Program-made: the position numbers and the translations under genes
Part shown: positions 17,983-26,700 of the stretch, piece after piece
How the letters are laid out: every line of letters begins with the position of its first letter
Position numbering within the stretch: the first letter of the stretch is position 1
Source of the DNA: Terriglobia bacterium
GTDB taxonomy: Bacteria > Acidobacteriota > Terriglobia > Terriglobales > Acidobacteriaceae
Assembly (NCBI GenBank): GCA_032252755.1
Contig: JAVUPY010000029.1
Coordinates: 1-64,000, forward strand
Reading direction: 5' to 3'
Length of the DNA: 64,000 bases
Notes under the pieces: generated by a model
Database searches by the model: none
The model's input: the letters and a program-made list of their open reading frames with translations, nothing else
What the model was told of the DNA's origin: nothing

Positions 17983-18002
17983 TTGCCATCTTCCCATTTA
18001 CA

Positions 18003-19073
18003 ATGATCACTGGACCCTGTGATCTTATGTCGCTGACCAAAGAACAAGCTCTTGAGATGTTTCGCTCGGATGACCTGATTGGCATTGGGATGGAAGCCGA
18101 TGCGGTGCGGCGGAAATTGCACCCTGAAGGCGTGGTTACATACATCATCGACCGGAACATCAATTACACGAATTTGTGCACGGAGTACTGCACCTTTTGC
18201 GCGTTTTATGCGCCGATCAAGGGGCCTGGGCGCGCCAAGGGATACGTGCTCGAAATGGAGAAGATTTACGAGAAGATCGCCGAGACGGTGGAGATGGGGG
18301 GCACCGGCATTCTCATGCAGGGTGGCCTTAATCCGGACCTGAAGATCGAGTGGTTTGAGGACCTGTTTCGCGGGATCAAGCAGCGCTTCCCGATGGTGCA
18401 CCTGCACTGTTTGTCGGCGTCGGAGATTTTGGGGATTTGTGAGTTCAGCTCGATCTCGCTGGAAGAGTGCATTTCGCGGCTGAAAGATGCCGGGCTGGAT
18501 TCGATCCCGGGCGGCGGCGCGGAGATCCTCGACGACGAAGTTCGGTCGCGGATTGCGCGGCTGAAGTGCATGACGGCGGACTGGCTGGCGGTGCATCGGA
18601 CGGCGCACAAGCTGGGGATGAGGACGACGGCGACGATGATGTTCGGGGTCGGCGAAACCTTCGAGCATCGGATTAACCATTTTCAGCATATCTATGATCT
18701 TCAGGAAGAAACGGGTGGCTTTACGGCGTTCATCCCGTGGACCTTTCAGCCCAAGAACACTGCCCTCGGCGGACGCGGATGGGATGAGGCGACTTCGGTG
18801 GAGTATCTGAAGACGCTGGCGATCTCGCGCATTTTCCTCTCGAATTTCCTGAACGTACAGTCGAGCTGGGTGACGCAGGGGCTGAAGGTTTGCCAGATGG
18901 GGCTGCGCTTCGGTGGAAATGACGTCGGATCGGTGATGCTGGAGGAGAACGTCGTAAAGGCGGCCGGAACTTCCAATTGCACCACCGAAGAAGAGCTGCG
19001 GCGGATTATTCGCGACGCCGGGTTCGTACCGAAGCAGAGAGATACGCTTTATCGGGCGTATTTCCTGAACTGA
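18003..19073 (+). CDS. mqnC: Cyclic dehypoxanthinyl futalosine synthase MqnC
   Basis: 356-residue radical SAM enzyme that cyclises dehypoxanthine futalosine in the futalosine route to menaquinone. The [4Fe-4S] motif is CTEYCTFC (Cys 59, 63, 66), with the aromatic CxFY-like context FCAFYAPIKGPGRAKGY. Further family blocks are GGTGILMQGGLNPDLKIEWF, HCLSASEI, GLDSIPGGGAEIL and AGTSNCTTEEELRRII. MqnE is related, but the GGLNP and GGGAEIL pattern fits MqnC. An alternative ATG lies at 18027; neither start has a clear SD. mqnD lies about 2.8 kb downstream on the same strand. Confidence 0.93.
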   Translation: MITGPCDLMSLTKEQALEMFRSDDLIGIGMEADAVRRKLHPEGVVTYIIDRNINYTNLCTEYCTFCAFYAPIKGPGRAKGYVLEMEKIYEKIAETVEMGGTGILMQGGLNPDLKIEWFEDLFRGIKQRFPMVHLHCLSASEILGICEFSSISLEECISRLKDAGLDSIPGGGAEILDDEVRSRIARLKCMTADWLAVHRTAHKLGMRTTATMMFGVGETFEHRINHFQHIYDLQEETGGFTAFIPWTFQPKNTALGGRGWDEATSVEYLKTLAISRIFLSNFLNVQSSWVTQGLKVCQMGLRFGGNDVGSVMLEENVVKAAGTSNCTTEEELRRIIRDAGFVPKQRDTLYRAYFLN

Positions 19074-19084
19074 GAGAAAACCTA

Positions 19085-19190
19085 CTCACCACAGAGGAGG
19101 CACAGAGATTTTGGACATAAAAACCTAGTCTCCAGGATTCTGAGTTTATAAATCAGTTTCCCTCAGTGCCTCGGTGTCTCTGTGGTGAAA
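19085..19190. repeat. Dispersed palindromic element, copy C
   Basis: The left arm CTCACCACAGAGGAGGCACA (19085) and right arm CCTCGGTGTCTCTGTGGTG (to about 19188) are separated by about 55 bp. It is shorter and more diverged than copies A and B, and lies between mqnC and the glycosyltransferase. Confidence 0.8.
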
Positions 19191-19385
19191 GGTCTTGCTT
19201 CCTTTATGCCATTTTCCTGATCGGCGATTTCCCGTTACAATCATTGTTTTTGAGGGAGCCTTCCCCTGCTGCTAGCGCTCGCCAATTGGTTTCTCACCGG
19301 ACCGCGCCCAACCGCGATTGAGAATTTCCTTCGCAAGCAGACTGATCGAACCTTCCAGGGGCTATATCAAGCCAATGGGTTCGAC

Positions 19386-20897
19386 ATGATGCTGCTGATC
19401 CCGTATTTCGTTCTGCTGGTAATACTGGCGGCGTACGGGTTCCATCGCTACCAGCTTGTCTGGATGTATTACCGGAACAAGAAGAACAAGACGACGCAGC
19501 CGAAATTCCGGTTCAGCGTGCTTCCGCGAGTGACGATCCAGTTGCCGCTATTCAACGAGCAGTTCGTCGTCGACCGGCTGGTCGATGCGGTGTGCTCTAT
19601 GGATTATCCGCGCGACCGGCTGGATATCCAGGTACTGGACGATTCGACCGACGAAACCGTGCACGTTGCACGTGAGGTGGTAGAGCGGTATCGCGAACTC
19701 GGGCACGACATCAGTTACATTCATCGGACCGATCGAACCGGGTACAAGGCCGGCGCACTCGCGAACGGGTTGCGGACGTGTAAGGGCGAATTCGTCGCAA
19801 TATTCGATGCCGACTTCCTGCCGCCGAAAGACTGGCTGATGAAGGTCATCCACCACTTTGCCGACCCGAAGATCGGCATGGTGCAGACGCGCTGGACGCA
19901 CCTGAACCGGGATTACTCGTTCCTGACCAATGTTGAGGCCATCCTGCTTGACGGGCATTTCGTGCTGGAACACGGTGGACGCTCGCGCGTGGGCGTGTTC
20001 TTCAACTTCAACGGCACGGCGGGAATGTGGCGGCTGCAGGCCATCGAGGACGCCGGCGGCTGGGAGCACGACACGCTCACCGAAGATACGGACCTCAGTT
20101 ATCGTTCGCAGCTCGTCGGGTGGAAGTTCCTTTATCTGCAAGACGTGGAGTGCCCGGCTGAGTTGCCGATTGAGATGACGGCGTTCAAGACACAGCAGGC
20201 GCGCTGGGCCAAGGGGCTCATTCAGTGCGCGAAGAAAGATCTGCCGAAGGTCCTGAAATCGAAGGTGAACCTGCGCGAGAAGATAGAGGCGTTCTATCAC
20301 CTGACGGCGAACATCAGCTACCCGCTGATGATTCTGCTCTCGGTGCTGATGATGCCGGCGATGATCATCCGCTTCTACCAGGGCTGGTTCCAGATGCTCT
20401 ACATCGACTTGCCGCTTTTCCTGGCATCGACGTTTTCGATCTCGAGCTTCTACCTCGTGTCGCAGAAAGAACTGTTTCCGGGCCGGTGGTATAAGACATT
20501 CCTCTACCTGCCATTCCTGATGTCGCTGGGAATTGGGCTTACGATTACGAATTCAAAGGCGGTGCTGGAGGCGCTGTTTGGGTATCAGACGGCGTTTGCG
20601 CGGACGCCGAAGTATCGGGTGCAGACGAAGGGTGAGAAGTCAGTTGCGGCGAAGAAGTATCGCAAGCGGCTTGGGTTCATCCCGTGGATTGAGTTGCTGA
20701 TCGGCTGCTACTTCGCGCTGACGGTGTGGTACGCGATCGATAACGAAAACTACATCACGGTTCCCTTCCTCATCCTATTCGTCGTCGGGTATTGGTATAC
20801 GGCGGCGATGTCGCTGCTGCAGGGACGGTTCGAGGCGCTGATGGGACGGGCGCCATCGGCGGAGCAGGGGACGAAGCCGTTCCCTGTCGGAGTCTGA
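19386..20897 (+). CDS. Cellulose-synthase-like glycosyltransferase, GT2
   Basis: 503 residues as drawn from the first ATG. Membrane helix at the N-terminus, GT-A catalytic domain (VTIQLPLFNEQFVVDRLVDA, DDSTDET, GYKAGALANG, the DAD of IFDADFLPP), acceptor-site TEDTDLSYR and the processive QQARWAKG motif. Three or four C-terminal membrane helices follow. The set is typical of a polymerising beta-glycan synthase (cellulose or mannan synthase-like); product unknown. Coding-like sequence continues in frame 40 codons upstream to a CTG at 19266, 7 nt after a GAGGGAG box, so the real start may be there. Confidence 0.92.
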   Translation: MMLLIPYFVLLVILAAYGFHRYQLVWMYYRNKKNKTTQPKFRFSVLPRVTIQLPLFNEQFVVDRLVDAVCSMDYPRDRLDIQVLDDSTDETVHVAREVVERYRELGHDISYIHRTDRTGYKAGALANGLRTCKGEFVAIFDADFLPPKDWLMKVIHHFADPKIGMVQTRWTHLNRDYSFLTNVEAILLDGHFVLEHGGRSRVGVFFNFNGTAGMWRLQAIEDAGGWEHDTLTEDTDLSYRSQLVGWKFLYLQDVECPAELPIEMTAFKTQQARWAKGLIQCAKKDLPKVLKSKVNLREKIEAFYHLTANISYPLMILLSVLMMPAMIIRFYQGWFQMLYIDLPLFLASTFSISSFYLVSQKELFPGRWYKTFLYLPFLMSLGIGLTITNSKAVLEALFGYQTAFARTPKYRVQTKGEKSVAAKKYRKRLGFIPWIELLIGCYFALTVWYAIDNENYITVPFLILFVVGYWYTAAMSLLQGRFEALMGRAPSAEQGTKPFPVGV

Positions 20898-20980
20898 GGT
20901 ACAAAAGCTACAAGGTGCAAGGTACCCATCACGCTGAATTTCCAACCGTCTCCGGTGTCGATTTGTTATCCTAACCAATC

Positions 20981-21151
20981 GTGTTAGTGCTTTATGTCAT
21001 CCTGATTGTTTCGACCCTGGCCGTGATTGGGGCCGGGATCGCGTTCCATTTTCGGGTCAAGCGTCACATGTCATCTCCCGCAGACGGCGCACATAAAGAA
21101 CCACTTACGCCGGGAGAGGCGCCGGTATCGAGTGACGAACCGTCAACGTAA
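20981..21151 (+). CDS. Small single-helix membrane protein, 56 residues
   Basis: GTG start, one N-terminal membrane helix (LVLYVILIVSTLAVIGAGIA), then a basic stop-transfer segment (FHFRVKRH) and a hydrophilic, Pro/Glu-rich tail. The composition is convincing for a real bitopic small protein. No family recognised. It lies between the glycosyltransferase and bioY on the same strand. Confidence 0.55.
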   Translation: MLVLYVILIVSTLAVIGAGIAFHFRVKRHMSSPADGAHKEPLTPGEAPVSSDEPST

Positions 21152-21218
21152 GATCGACTTCTGCCGGGCGCCATCCGGCGCCAGTGGTTGTGGGCTGTCA
21201 TTCCATTTGTGAGGGTTC

Positions 21219-21773
21219 ATGACGAATTTTGCGAATACCGCCGTTGCCGATCGCAGGGTTGCACTGCTGCGCACCGTCGGGCTGGTCATCGGAGCCAGCC
21301 TGTTTATCGCCATTTGCGCACGTTTGAGTCTGCCACTTCCCTTCACCCCGGTACCGCTAACGCTGGCCAACTTCGCCGTGCTCGCCGTCGGGTTGGTATT
21401 GGGCAGCCGTCGGGGATTTGCCGCCTGCGTGGCTTACCTCATGATGGGTGCTTCCGGACTGCCGGTGCTGTCGCCGTTCGGGCCGGGTGGATTTCTGCAC
21501 CTGTTTGGACCGACGGGCGGCTACCTGTTGGCATATCCGCTCGTGGCGTATATCTCTGGAATGGGAACGGAACGCGGTGGATTTGGGCGGAAGCTGCTAA
21601 TGACGACGATTGCGGAGATCGCACTGTTCGTCTGCGGAGTAAGTTGGCTGATGGTCCTCGCACATGTTCCGTTCGCGAAGGCAGCTGCGTTCGGGCTCTA
21701 TCCCTTCGTCTTCTTTGAAGGCATGAAGGTAATGGGAGCGGCGGGGCTGGCGACGAAGCTCAGGATTTCGTAG
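21219..21773 (+). CDS. bioY: Biotin transporter BioY
   Basis: 184-residue S component of a biotin ECF transporter: six hydrophobic segments and the BioY signatures LPFTPVPLTLANFAVLAVG, GLVLGSRRGFAAC, YLMMGASGLPVLSPF and FGPTGGYLLAYPLVAYI. BioY binds biotin and works alone or with a shared EcfAT module; no energising subunits are nearby. A small GGCGCC/GGCGCC hairpin lies 37 bp upstream (21167-21182). No biotin-operator-like site was recognised. Confidence 0.95.
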   Translation: MTNFANTAVADRRVALLRTVGLVIGASLFIAICARLSLPLPFTPVPLTLANFAVLAVGLVLGSRRGFAACVAYLMMGASGLPVLSPFGPGGFLHLFGPTGGYLLAYPLVAYISGMGTERGGFGRKLLMTTIAEIALFVCGVSWLMVLAHVPFAKAAAFGLYPFVFFEGMKVMGAAGLATKLRIS

Positions 21774-21867
21774 GTTCGGTTTCACAGCGAAAGCCCTATT
21801 CAGTCAAAAGAAGGCTTGAATGGGACAACCGGTTTGTTTTTCTTCAGCAAGGAGTTTCACTGCATTC

Positions 21868-22737
21868 ATGAGCAACGCTGAGCCTCGCGAGATCAAGATC
21901 GCGCATAGTCCCGATTCCGACGATGCGTTCATGTTTTATGGGATGGCAACGAACAAGGTTCGAGTGCCGGGCCTGAAGTTTACGCACGAGTTGTGCGATA
22001 TCGAGACGCTGAACCGGCGTGCGCTGGAAGGCGTCTACGATGTGACGGCGATCTCATTTCATGCGTATCCGTACCTCCAGGACAAGTACGCGCTGATGCC
22101 GAGCGGCGGCAGCGTCGGCGAGGGCTATGGGCCGATGATCGTTTCGCCTCGGCCTTACAGTGTGAGCGACGTCAAGAAGCTGAAAATTGCGGTGCCGGGG
22201 ACAATGACGACAGCGTTCCTTTCACTGAAGCTGTTTGCGCCAACGATCGAAACCGAAGTTGTGCCGTTCGACCAGATCATCCCACAGGTCCTGGCGGGCA
22301 AGTACGAAGCCGGACTGATCATCCATGAAGGCCAGCTCACTTACGCGAAGAGCGGACTGCACAAGGTCGTCGATATGGGCAAATGGTGGAGTGACATGAC
22401 TGGGCTGCCGCTGCCTCTCGGCGGAAATGCCATCAAGCGTGACCTTGGCACCGACCTGATGGTGACGGTGTGCCGCGCGCTGAAGGAGAGCATCCAGTAC
22501 GCGCTCGATCATCGCGAGCAGGCACTGCAATACGCTATGCAGTTTGCGCGCGACCTGGAAGTGCAGCAGGCGGATAAGTTCGTTGGGATGTACGTGAACG
22601 AGCGGACGCTCGATTACGGGCCAGATGGGCGCGAAGCGGTATCACGACTGCTGGAGATGGGATATAACGCCGGAGTGATTCCGCATCGGCCGAAGGTGGA
22701 CTGGGTCGATGTGCCGGACATGGCGGCGGCAAAATGA
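21868..22737 (+). CDS. mqnD: 1,4-dihydroxy-6-naphthoate synthase MqnD
   Basis: 289 residues. Converts cyclic dehypoxanthinyl futalosine, the MqnC product, to 1,4-dihydroxy-6-naphthoate in menaquinone synthesis. Family motifs are HSPDSDDAFMFYG, ELCDIETLNRRAL, SFHAYPYLQDKYALM, GEGYGPMIVS and IIHEGQLTY. It has a periplasmic-binding-protein-like fold but no export signal. I prefer ATG 21868 (MSNAEPREIKIAHS) over the upstream ATG at 21820, whose first 16 residues are not family-like. AAGGAG lies about 13 nt upstream. Confidence 0.93.
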   Translation: MSNAEPREIKIAHSPDSDDAFMFYGMATNKVRVPGLKFTHELCDIETLNRRALEGVYDVTAISFHAYPYLQDKYALMPSGGSVGEGYGPMIVSPRPYSVSDVKKLKIAVPGTMTTAFLSLKLFAPTIETEVVPFDQIIPQVLAGKYEAGLIIHEGQLTYAKSGLHKVVDMGKWWSDMTGLPLPLGGNAIKRDLGTDLMVTVCRALKESIQYALDHREQALQYAMQFARDLEVQQADKFVGMYVNERTLDYGPDGREAVSRLLEMGYNAGVIPHRPKVDWVDVPDMAAAK

Positions 22738-22738
22738 A

Positions 22739-22842
22739 GGAATTGACGACTGACGATTGTCACGTTGACGTTGACGATTGAAAAGCCGACCGAACATAAG
22801 GTCCCTCTTCGTCAATGAGAAAATCGTCAATCGTCAATTCGG
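22739..22842. repeat. Palindromic 'ATTGACGATTGACG' element
   Basis: The left arm GGAATTGACGACTGACGATT (22739) and right arm AAATCGTCAATCGTCAATTC (to 22842) are nearly complementary. They are built of short tandem TTGACGA units, with about 60 bp between the arms. It fills the gap between convergent mqnD and the NTF2-like gene, similar in placement to the CACAGAG palindrome at 11853. Only one copy is seen here. Confidence 0.7.
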
Positions 22843-22857
22843 TAAACCCTCGGCCTT

Positions 22858-23433
22858 CTACTTCAGGTACTTCTTCGGTATCGGATTATCCGGCCGCTCT
22901 GAATCCCACAAGATGCTCACTACCCACCAGCGTTTCCCATCATTCATTAATTGAATGGAATTGATTCCGCGGGCGAAGGGCTTGGCGCCTTTCTCGTGGC
23001 GGGATTCGTAGGTACTGAAGACCTGCGCGACCTGGCCAAAGCGGTCGATCTTGTTAGCGATGGTGTTCTCGAAGAAACCCTCTTTCAGAAAGAACGCGCC
23101 ACTTCGATCCTGGTACTGCTTGGGGGTGAGGGCCATGTGGACGGGAGTGCCATCAGGCTTTTTACCAGTGAATATAAGGTGCGCTTCGGGAATGAAGAGC
23201 GAGTTGAAACGACCCCAGTCGCGCGGTCCCGCCGGTCCGGAGATGACGTCATAGAGAGCATTGAGGATGGAGTCGATGCTATCGACGTCCGTGGACTTTG
23301 CCTCAGGAACTTGGGGCATCACATCGGTCATCACTGGGTTGGTATTGTTGGATGCCGGCTTGGACTCGGACTGCTGGGCGAGCAAGGAACAGGCGAAGAG
23401 CGCTGCCAGGGCTAGAACGGTGAGATTTCGCAT
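22858..23433 (-). CDS. Secreted NTF2-like hypothetical protein
   Basis: About 191 residues with a signal peptide (LTVLALAALFACSLLAQQ) and a Ser/Asn-rich linker. The domain resembles SnoaL/NTF2-like proteins: SILNALYDVISGPAGPRDWG, HLIFTG, then ARGINSIQLMNDGKRWWVVS. The last segment is the typical strand pair of that fold. ATG 23433 is preceded by CGGAGG at good spacing. Function unknown. Confidence 0.65.
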   Translation of the reverse strand: MRNLTVLALAALFACSLLAQQSESKPASNNTNPVMTDVMPQVPEAKSTDVDSIDSILNALYDVISGPAGPRDWGRFNSLFIPEAHLIFTGKKPDGTPVHMALTPKQYQDRSGAFFLKEGFFENTIANKIDRFGQVAQVFSTYESRHEKGAKPFARGINSIQLMNDGKRWWVVSILWDSERPDNPIPKKYLK

Positions 23434-23537
23434 TAAACCTCCGGGTGATGTCGTAGACGGACCGAATTGGAGAAGGATAGCAGGACCGCCGCTATTCGCA
23501 ATTCGACATCCGCAAAAGCCTCGATGCAAACTTCAAA

Positions 23538-23867
23538 TCAATTGGCTTCTGCGGAGTAATATTTGCCGATGATGACGCCGACTTCGACGGCGGCGTCGGG
23601 GTCGAGGGTGTCAAATTCGATGCCGACGCCGTCTTCGCGGCTGTAGCGGACGGTGCCGTTCAGTTCTCGGCGAATACCCTCGGTGTCGTCGACCAGAAGG
23701 AGGTCGACGTGTGAGCCGGGTTGGAAGGATACGTCGGACTTAAAGAGCAGACCGCCGCGCCCGATCATCAGCACGGGACCCAAACGGCGCTTCTGGGTAT
23801 CGGCCAGGTAGACTTTGGCGGACTCGGGCAGACTTACTCTCTCGAACCTGCGTCGTTCATCGATCAT
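23538..23867 (-). CDS. PilZ-domain protein
   Basis: 109 residues that are essentially one PilZ domain: RRRFERVSLP at the N-terminus (the RxxxR-type c-di-GMP motif is only partly matched), GRGGLLFKSD, and VGIEFDTLD. It probably senses c-di-GMP or is a degenerate adaptor. ATG 23867 follows an AGGGGAG box. The frame continues upstream but without domain sequence. Confidence 0.75.
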   Translation of the reverse strand: MIDERRRFERVSLPESAKVYLADTQKRRLGPVLMIGRGGLLFKSDVSFQPGSHVDLLLVDDTEGIRRELNGTVRYSREDGVGIEFDTLDPDAAVEVGVIIGKYYSAEAN

Positions 23868-23997
23868 CGTTCGCTCCCCTGAACTCGAAATTCTACAACG
23901 AGAAGTTGCGACCGCCGAGTAATGAGTAGCAAAAAGAACAACCCGGAGGTCGGGATTCGCTACCGGGGCCCAGGTACATTTATGATGATTGTTCGTT

Positions 23998-24714
23998 ATG
24001 TCCGTGCTTGAGCCAACTCGTAATGGTGCACAGACGCTGCTCATCGATGCCGATGACACGCTCTGGGAGAATAATGTCTACTTTGAGCGGGCGATTGCGA
24101 ACTTCATTTCGTTCCTGGAGCACAAGGAGCTTTCGGCGGCGGAAGTACGCGGGGTCTTGAACGAGGTGGAGCGAGACTGCATTGTTTCGCATGGTTATGG
24201 GCTTAACAGTTTTGTGGAGGCGCTGGTTCGAACATTCGAGCGAGTGTCGGTTGAGCCGCTAACACCCGCACTTCGGGAGACCATTCATGGATTTGCACGA
24301 ACAATCGCGGAGCATCCGGTGGAAGTTATTCGGGGTGTCCAGGAGACGCTCGGATATTTGCACCCGCGGCATCATCTGATTCTCGTGACCAAAGGGAACT
24401 TCACTGAGCAGACGGGCAAGGTGGAGCGTTCGGGGCTGAAACAGTTCTTTGCGGCGGTGGAGGTGGTGCCGGAGAAAGACGCCGAGGTCTATGAGGGCCT
24501 CGTGGAGAAATATGCGCTGGCGCGTCAGTCCACGTGGATGATCGGGAACAGCCCGCGGTCCGACATCAATCCAGCTCTCGCCGCAGGGCTCAATGCCATA
24601 TTCATCCCCCATGCACAGACCTGGGTGCTGGAACACGAGGAGATCGAGAGAGGGATCGGGACCGGGAAACTTCTTGAGTTGGAAAGCTTCGGAAAGTTGA
24701 GAGAACAGTTCTAA
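23998..24714 (+). CDS. HAD-superfamily hydrolase
   Basis: 238 residues. HAD motif I IDADDTLWENN (Asp about 17 and 19), a helical cap, motif II LVTKGN (Thr in place of the more usual Ser/Thr is acceptable), a lysine in VVPEKDAEVY, and motif IV IGNSPRSDINPALAAGLNAI. It looks like a small-molecule phosphatase; substrate unknown. Divergent from the PilZ gene. Start ATG 23998 chosen over an in-frame TTG 9 bp upstream. Confidence 0.88.
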   Translation: MSVLEPTRNGAQTLLIDADDTLWENNVYFERAIANFISFLEHKELSAAEVRGVLNEVERDCIVSHGYGLNSFVEALVRTFERVSVEPLTPALRETIHGFARTIAEHPVEVIRGVQETLGYLHPRHHLILVTKGNFTEQTGKVERSGLKQFFAAVEVVPEKDAEVYEGLVEKYALARQSTWMIGNSPRSDINPALAAGLNAIFIPHAQTWVLEHEEIERGIGTGKLLELESFGKLREQF

Positions 24715-24880
24715 TTGGGAAAGCGGGAACTCAAAGCAATTCGCGGACAAGTTCCAGTAAATCTCTACGTGAACTAATGAGCTTCGTGCAGCGAGGGGCT
24801 TTGCGCCATCAGGTCGAGGCGAGACGGCGTTCACGAGCTTTCCGGAGACATACCCTGCTCTTCCCCACTCAAGCAGCGGG

Positions 24881-25006
24881 TTAAGCCTTCCTTTGCGGCT
24901 CCTGGTGGGAGTCGTTGTTGCGCTCCGACATCACGGCGCTGATGCCGAGCACTCCGATGGCAATAAACAGCAGGAAAGAGAAGACTCCGAGGACTAATAC
25001 CGGCAT
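24881..25006 (-). CDS. Small single-helix membrane protein, 41 residues
   Basis: MPVLVLGVFSFLLFIAIGVL forms one membrane helix, followed by a charged tail rich in Asn, Gln and Glu. ACGGAG lies 7 nt before the ATG. Reminiscent of small accessory subunits of membrane complexes, but no family can be named. Confidence 0.45.
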   Translation of the reverse strand: MPVLVLGVFSFLLFIAIGVLGISAVMSERNNDSHQEPQRKA

Positions 25007-25176
25007 AGGACACTCCGTAGGAGGATTGTCCCTCTGGTGCTCCCTGACTACGGTGATAGCGGTCACAAGCCTTGGTGCGATCCAGTGAGATATTCGCATG
25101 GCATCAAGGTGCGGGATGGCGGGACCGCGGCTTGAACTTTGTTACAATCCCCTGACCTCACTTCACGGGAGTTGCA

Positions 25177-26589
25177 ATGCGTCGATCCCTTGCCTTGGCA
25201 GGACTTGTTCTGGCAGCAACCGTATTAACCCTCTCCTCCACCTATTCCCACGCGGCCACACCACCCGAATTGAAGGGGGCGTTCCGCCGTCCGGAAAAGA
25301 ACGGATGGACGTTTGTGCACCTGCAGGGAACCCCGCACCAGATCGGCTTTCAAAACGGCTATTTACTGGCGCCGGAAATTGCTGACGCGCTGAAGGTCGT
25401 GCAACTGGAAACCAAGCACGACCAGAAGAAAGACTGGAGCTTTTACCGCGATGCGGCAAAGAACATGATGTGGCCGCACATCGAGCAGGAGTATCGCGAG
25501 GAACTCCAGGGAATTGCGGACGGGGCTACAGCGCACGGAGTGAAGATCGATGTGTGGGACGTCATCGGGCTGAATGCGCAGACGGAGTGGGAATACTACG
25601 TCGAGCAGTATGACAAGCAGCACGGCATCAAGGAATCGGCGCGAATGACGGTTCCCGAGCATTGCAGCGCATTTGTTGCGACGGGCAGTTACACGAAAGA
25701 CGGCAAGCCGGTGATCGCGCATAACAACTGGAGCACCTACCTGGAAGGAGAGCGCTGGACCATTATTTACGACATCGTTCCCGCGAAGGGTTATCGCATG
25801 CTGATGGATGGTGTGCCGGGACTCATTCATAGCGCCGACGATTTCGTAATCAACTCGGCCGGAATTGCGATCACGGAAACGACAATCAGCGATTTCCACG
25901 GTTACGATCCGGCGGGCATACCGGAGTTCGTGCGGGCGAGGAAGGCGGCGCAATATTCGAAGTCGATCGACGATTTTGCCCGGATCATGAAGGATGGCAA
26001 CAACGGCGGCTATGCCAATACATGGCTGGTCGCGGATACGAACAAGAACGAGGTCGGGCGCCTGGAACTTGGATTAAAGAACGTCACCGTGGAGAGGACG
26101 AGCGACGGGTATTTCGTGGGATCGAATTTCCCTATTAATGAAAAACTCATTCGCGAGGAAACGACGTTTAACCCCAAAGACATGAGCGTTAGTTCGAATG
26201 CGCGACATGTCCGTTGGGACGAGTTGATGGCGCAGAACAAGGGAAAGATCGACGTCTCTGCGGCACAGCGCTTCCTCGCCGACCACTACGACACCTTCGA
26301 AAAGAAGGAAGATCCGGACGAGCGCACGCTCGATGGGCACATCGATCTCTCGCCAAGAGGGTCCCCGGGCTGGATGGGGCCGTACGGAATTGCCGGGGCG
26401 GTTCAGAACAAAGCTGCCGATGCGAGCATGATTTCCAGGATGAGTTTCACGGCGGCTGCCGGTCACGCCTGCGGAAAGGATTTCAAGGCCGCCGAGCACC
26501 TGCAAGCGCATCCGGAATACGACTGGCAGAAGCCGCTGCTGCACGACATGGACGCGTATCCGTGGACGACGTTCAGCGCAACCAAGTGA
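25177..26589 (+). CDS. Secreted C45/phospholipase-B-like hydrolase
   Basis: 470 residues with a signal peptide (LALAGLVLAATVLTLSSTY, cleavage near SHA). The body resembles autoprocessing Ntn hydrolases of the C45/PLB-like group: HQIGFQNGYLLAPEI, EELQGIADGA, and a nucleophile in VPEHCSAFVATGSYTKDGKP, where the Cys would become the N-terminal nucleophile after self-cleavage. Then AHNNWS and GLIHSADDFVINSAG. Likely an amidase or acyltransferase; substrate unknown. Followed by a strong intrinsic terminator. Confidence 0.85.
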   Translation: MRRSLALAGLVLAATVLTLSSTYSHAATPPELKGAFRRPEKNGWTFVHLQGTPHQIGFQNGYLLAPEIADALKVVQLETKHDQKKDWSFYRDAAKNMMWPHIEQEYREELQGIADGATAHGVKIDVWDVIGLNAQTEWEYYVEQYDKQHGIKESARMTVPEHCSAFVATGSYTKDGKPVIAHNNWSTYLEGERWTIIYDIVPAKGYRMLMDGVPGLIHSADDFVINSAGIAITETTISDFHGYDPAGIPEFVRARKAAQYSKSIDDFARIMKDGNNGGYANTWLVADTNKNEVGRLELGLKNVTVERTSDGYFVGSNFPINEKLIREETTFNPKDMSVSSNARHVRWDELMAQNKGKIDVSAAQRFLADHYDTFEKKEDPDERTLDGHIDLSPRGSPGWMGPYGIAGAVQNKAADASMISRMSFTAAAGHACGKDFKAAEHLQAHPEYDWQKPLLHDMDAYPWTTFSATK

Positions 26590-26615
26590 CTTGAATCCTA
26601 GGGGGTTTCGCGAGG

Positions 26616-26642
26616 GTCCGCACTATCCAGTGCGGACTTTTT
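26616..26642 (+). terminator. Intrinsic terminator after the C45-like hydrolase
   Basis: Perfect 9-bp stem GTCCGCACT / AGTGCGGAC, 4-nt loop ATCC, followed by TTTTT. It lies 26 bp after the stop codon. Confidence 0.95.
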
Positions 26643-26700
26643 CATTGTCAAGGCGAAATCTCATGAGATATGCTTCACCAAATTGTGGGGTGTTGCCAGT

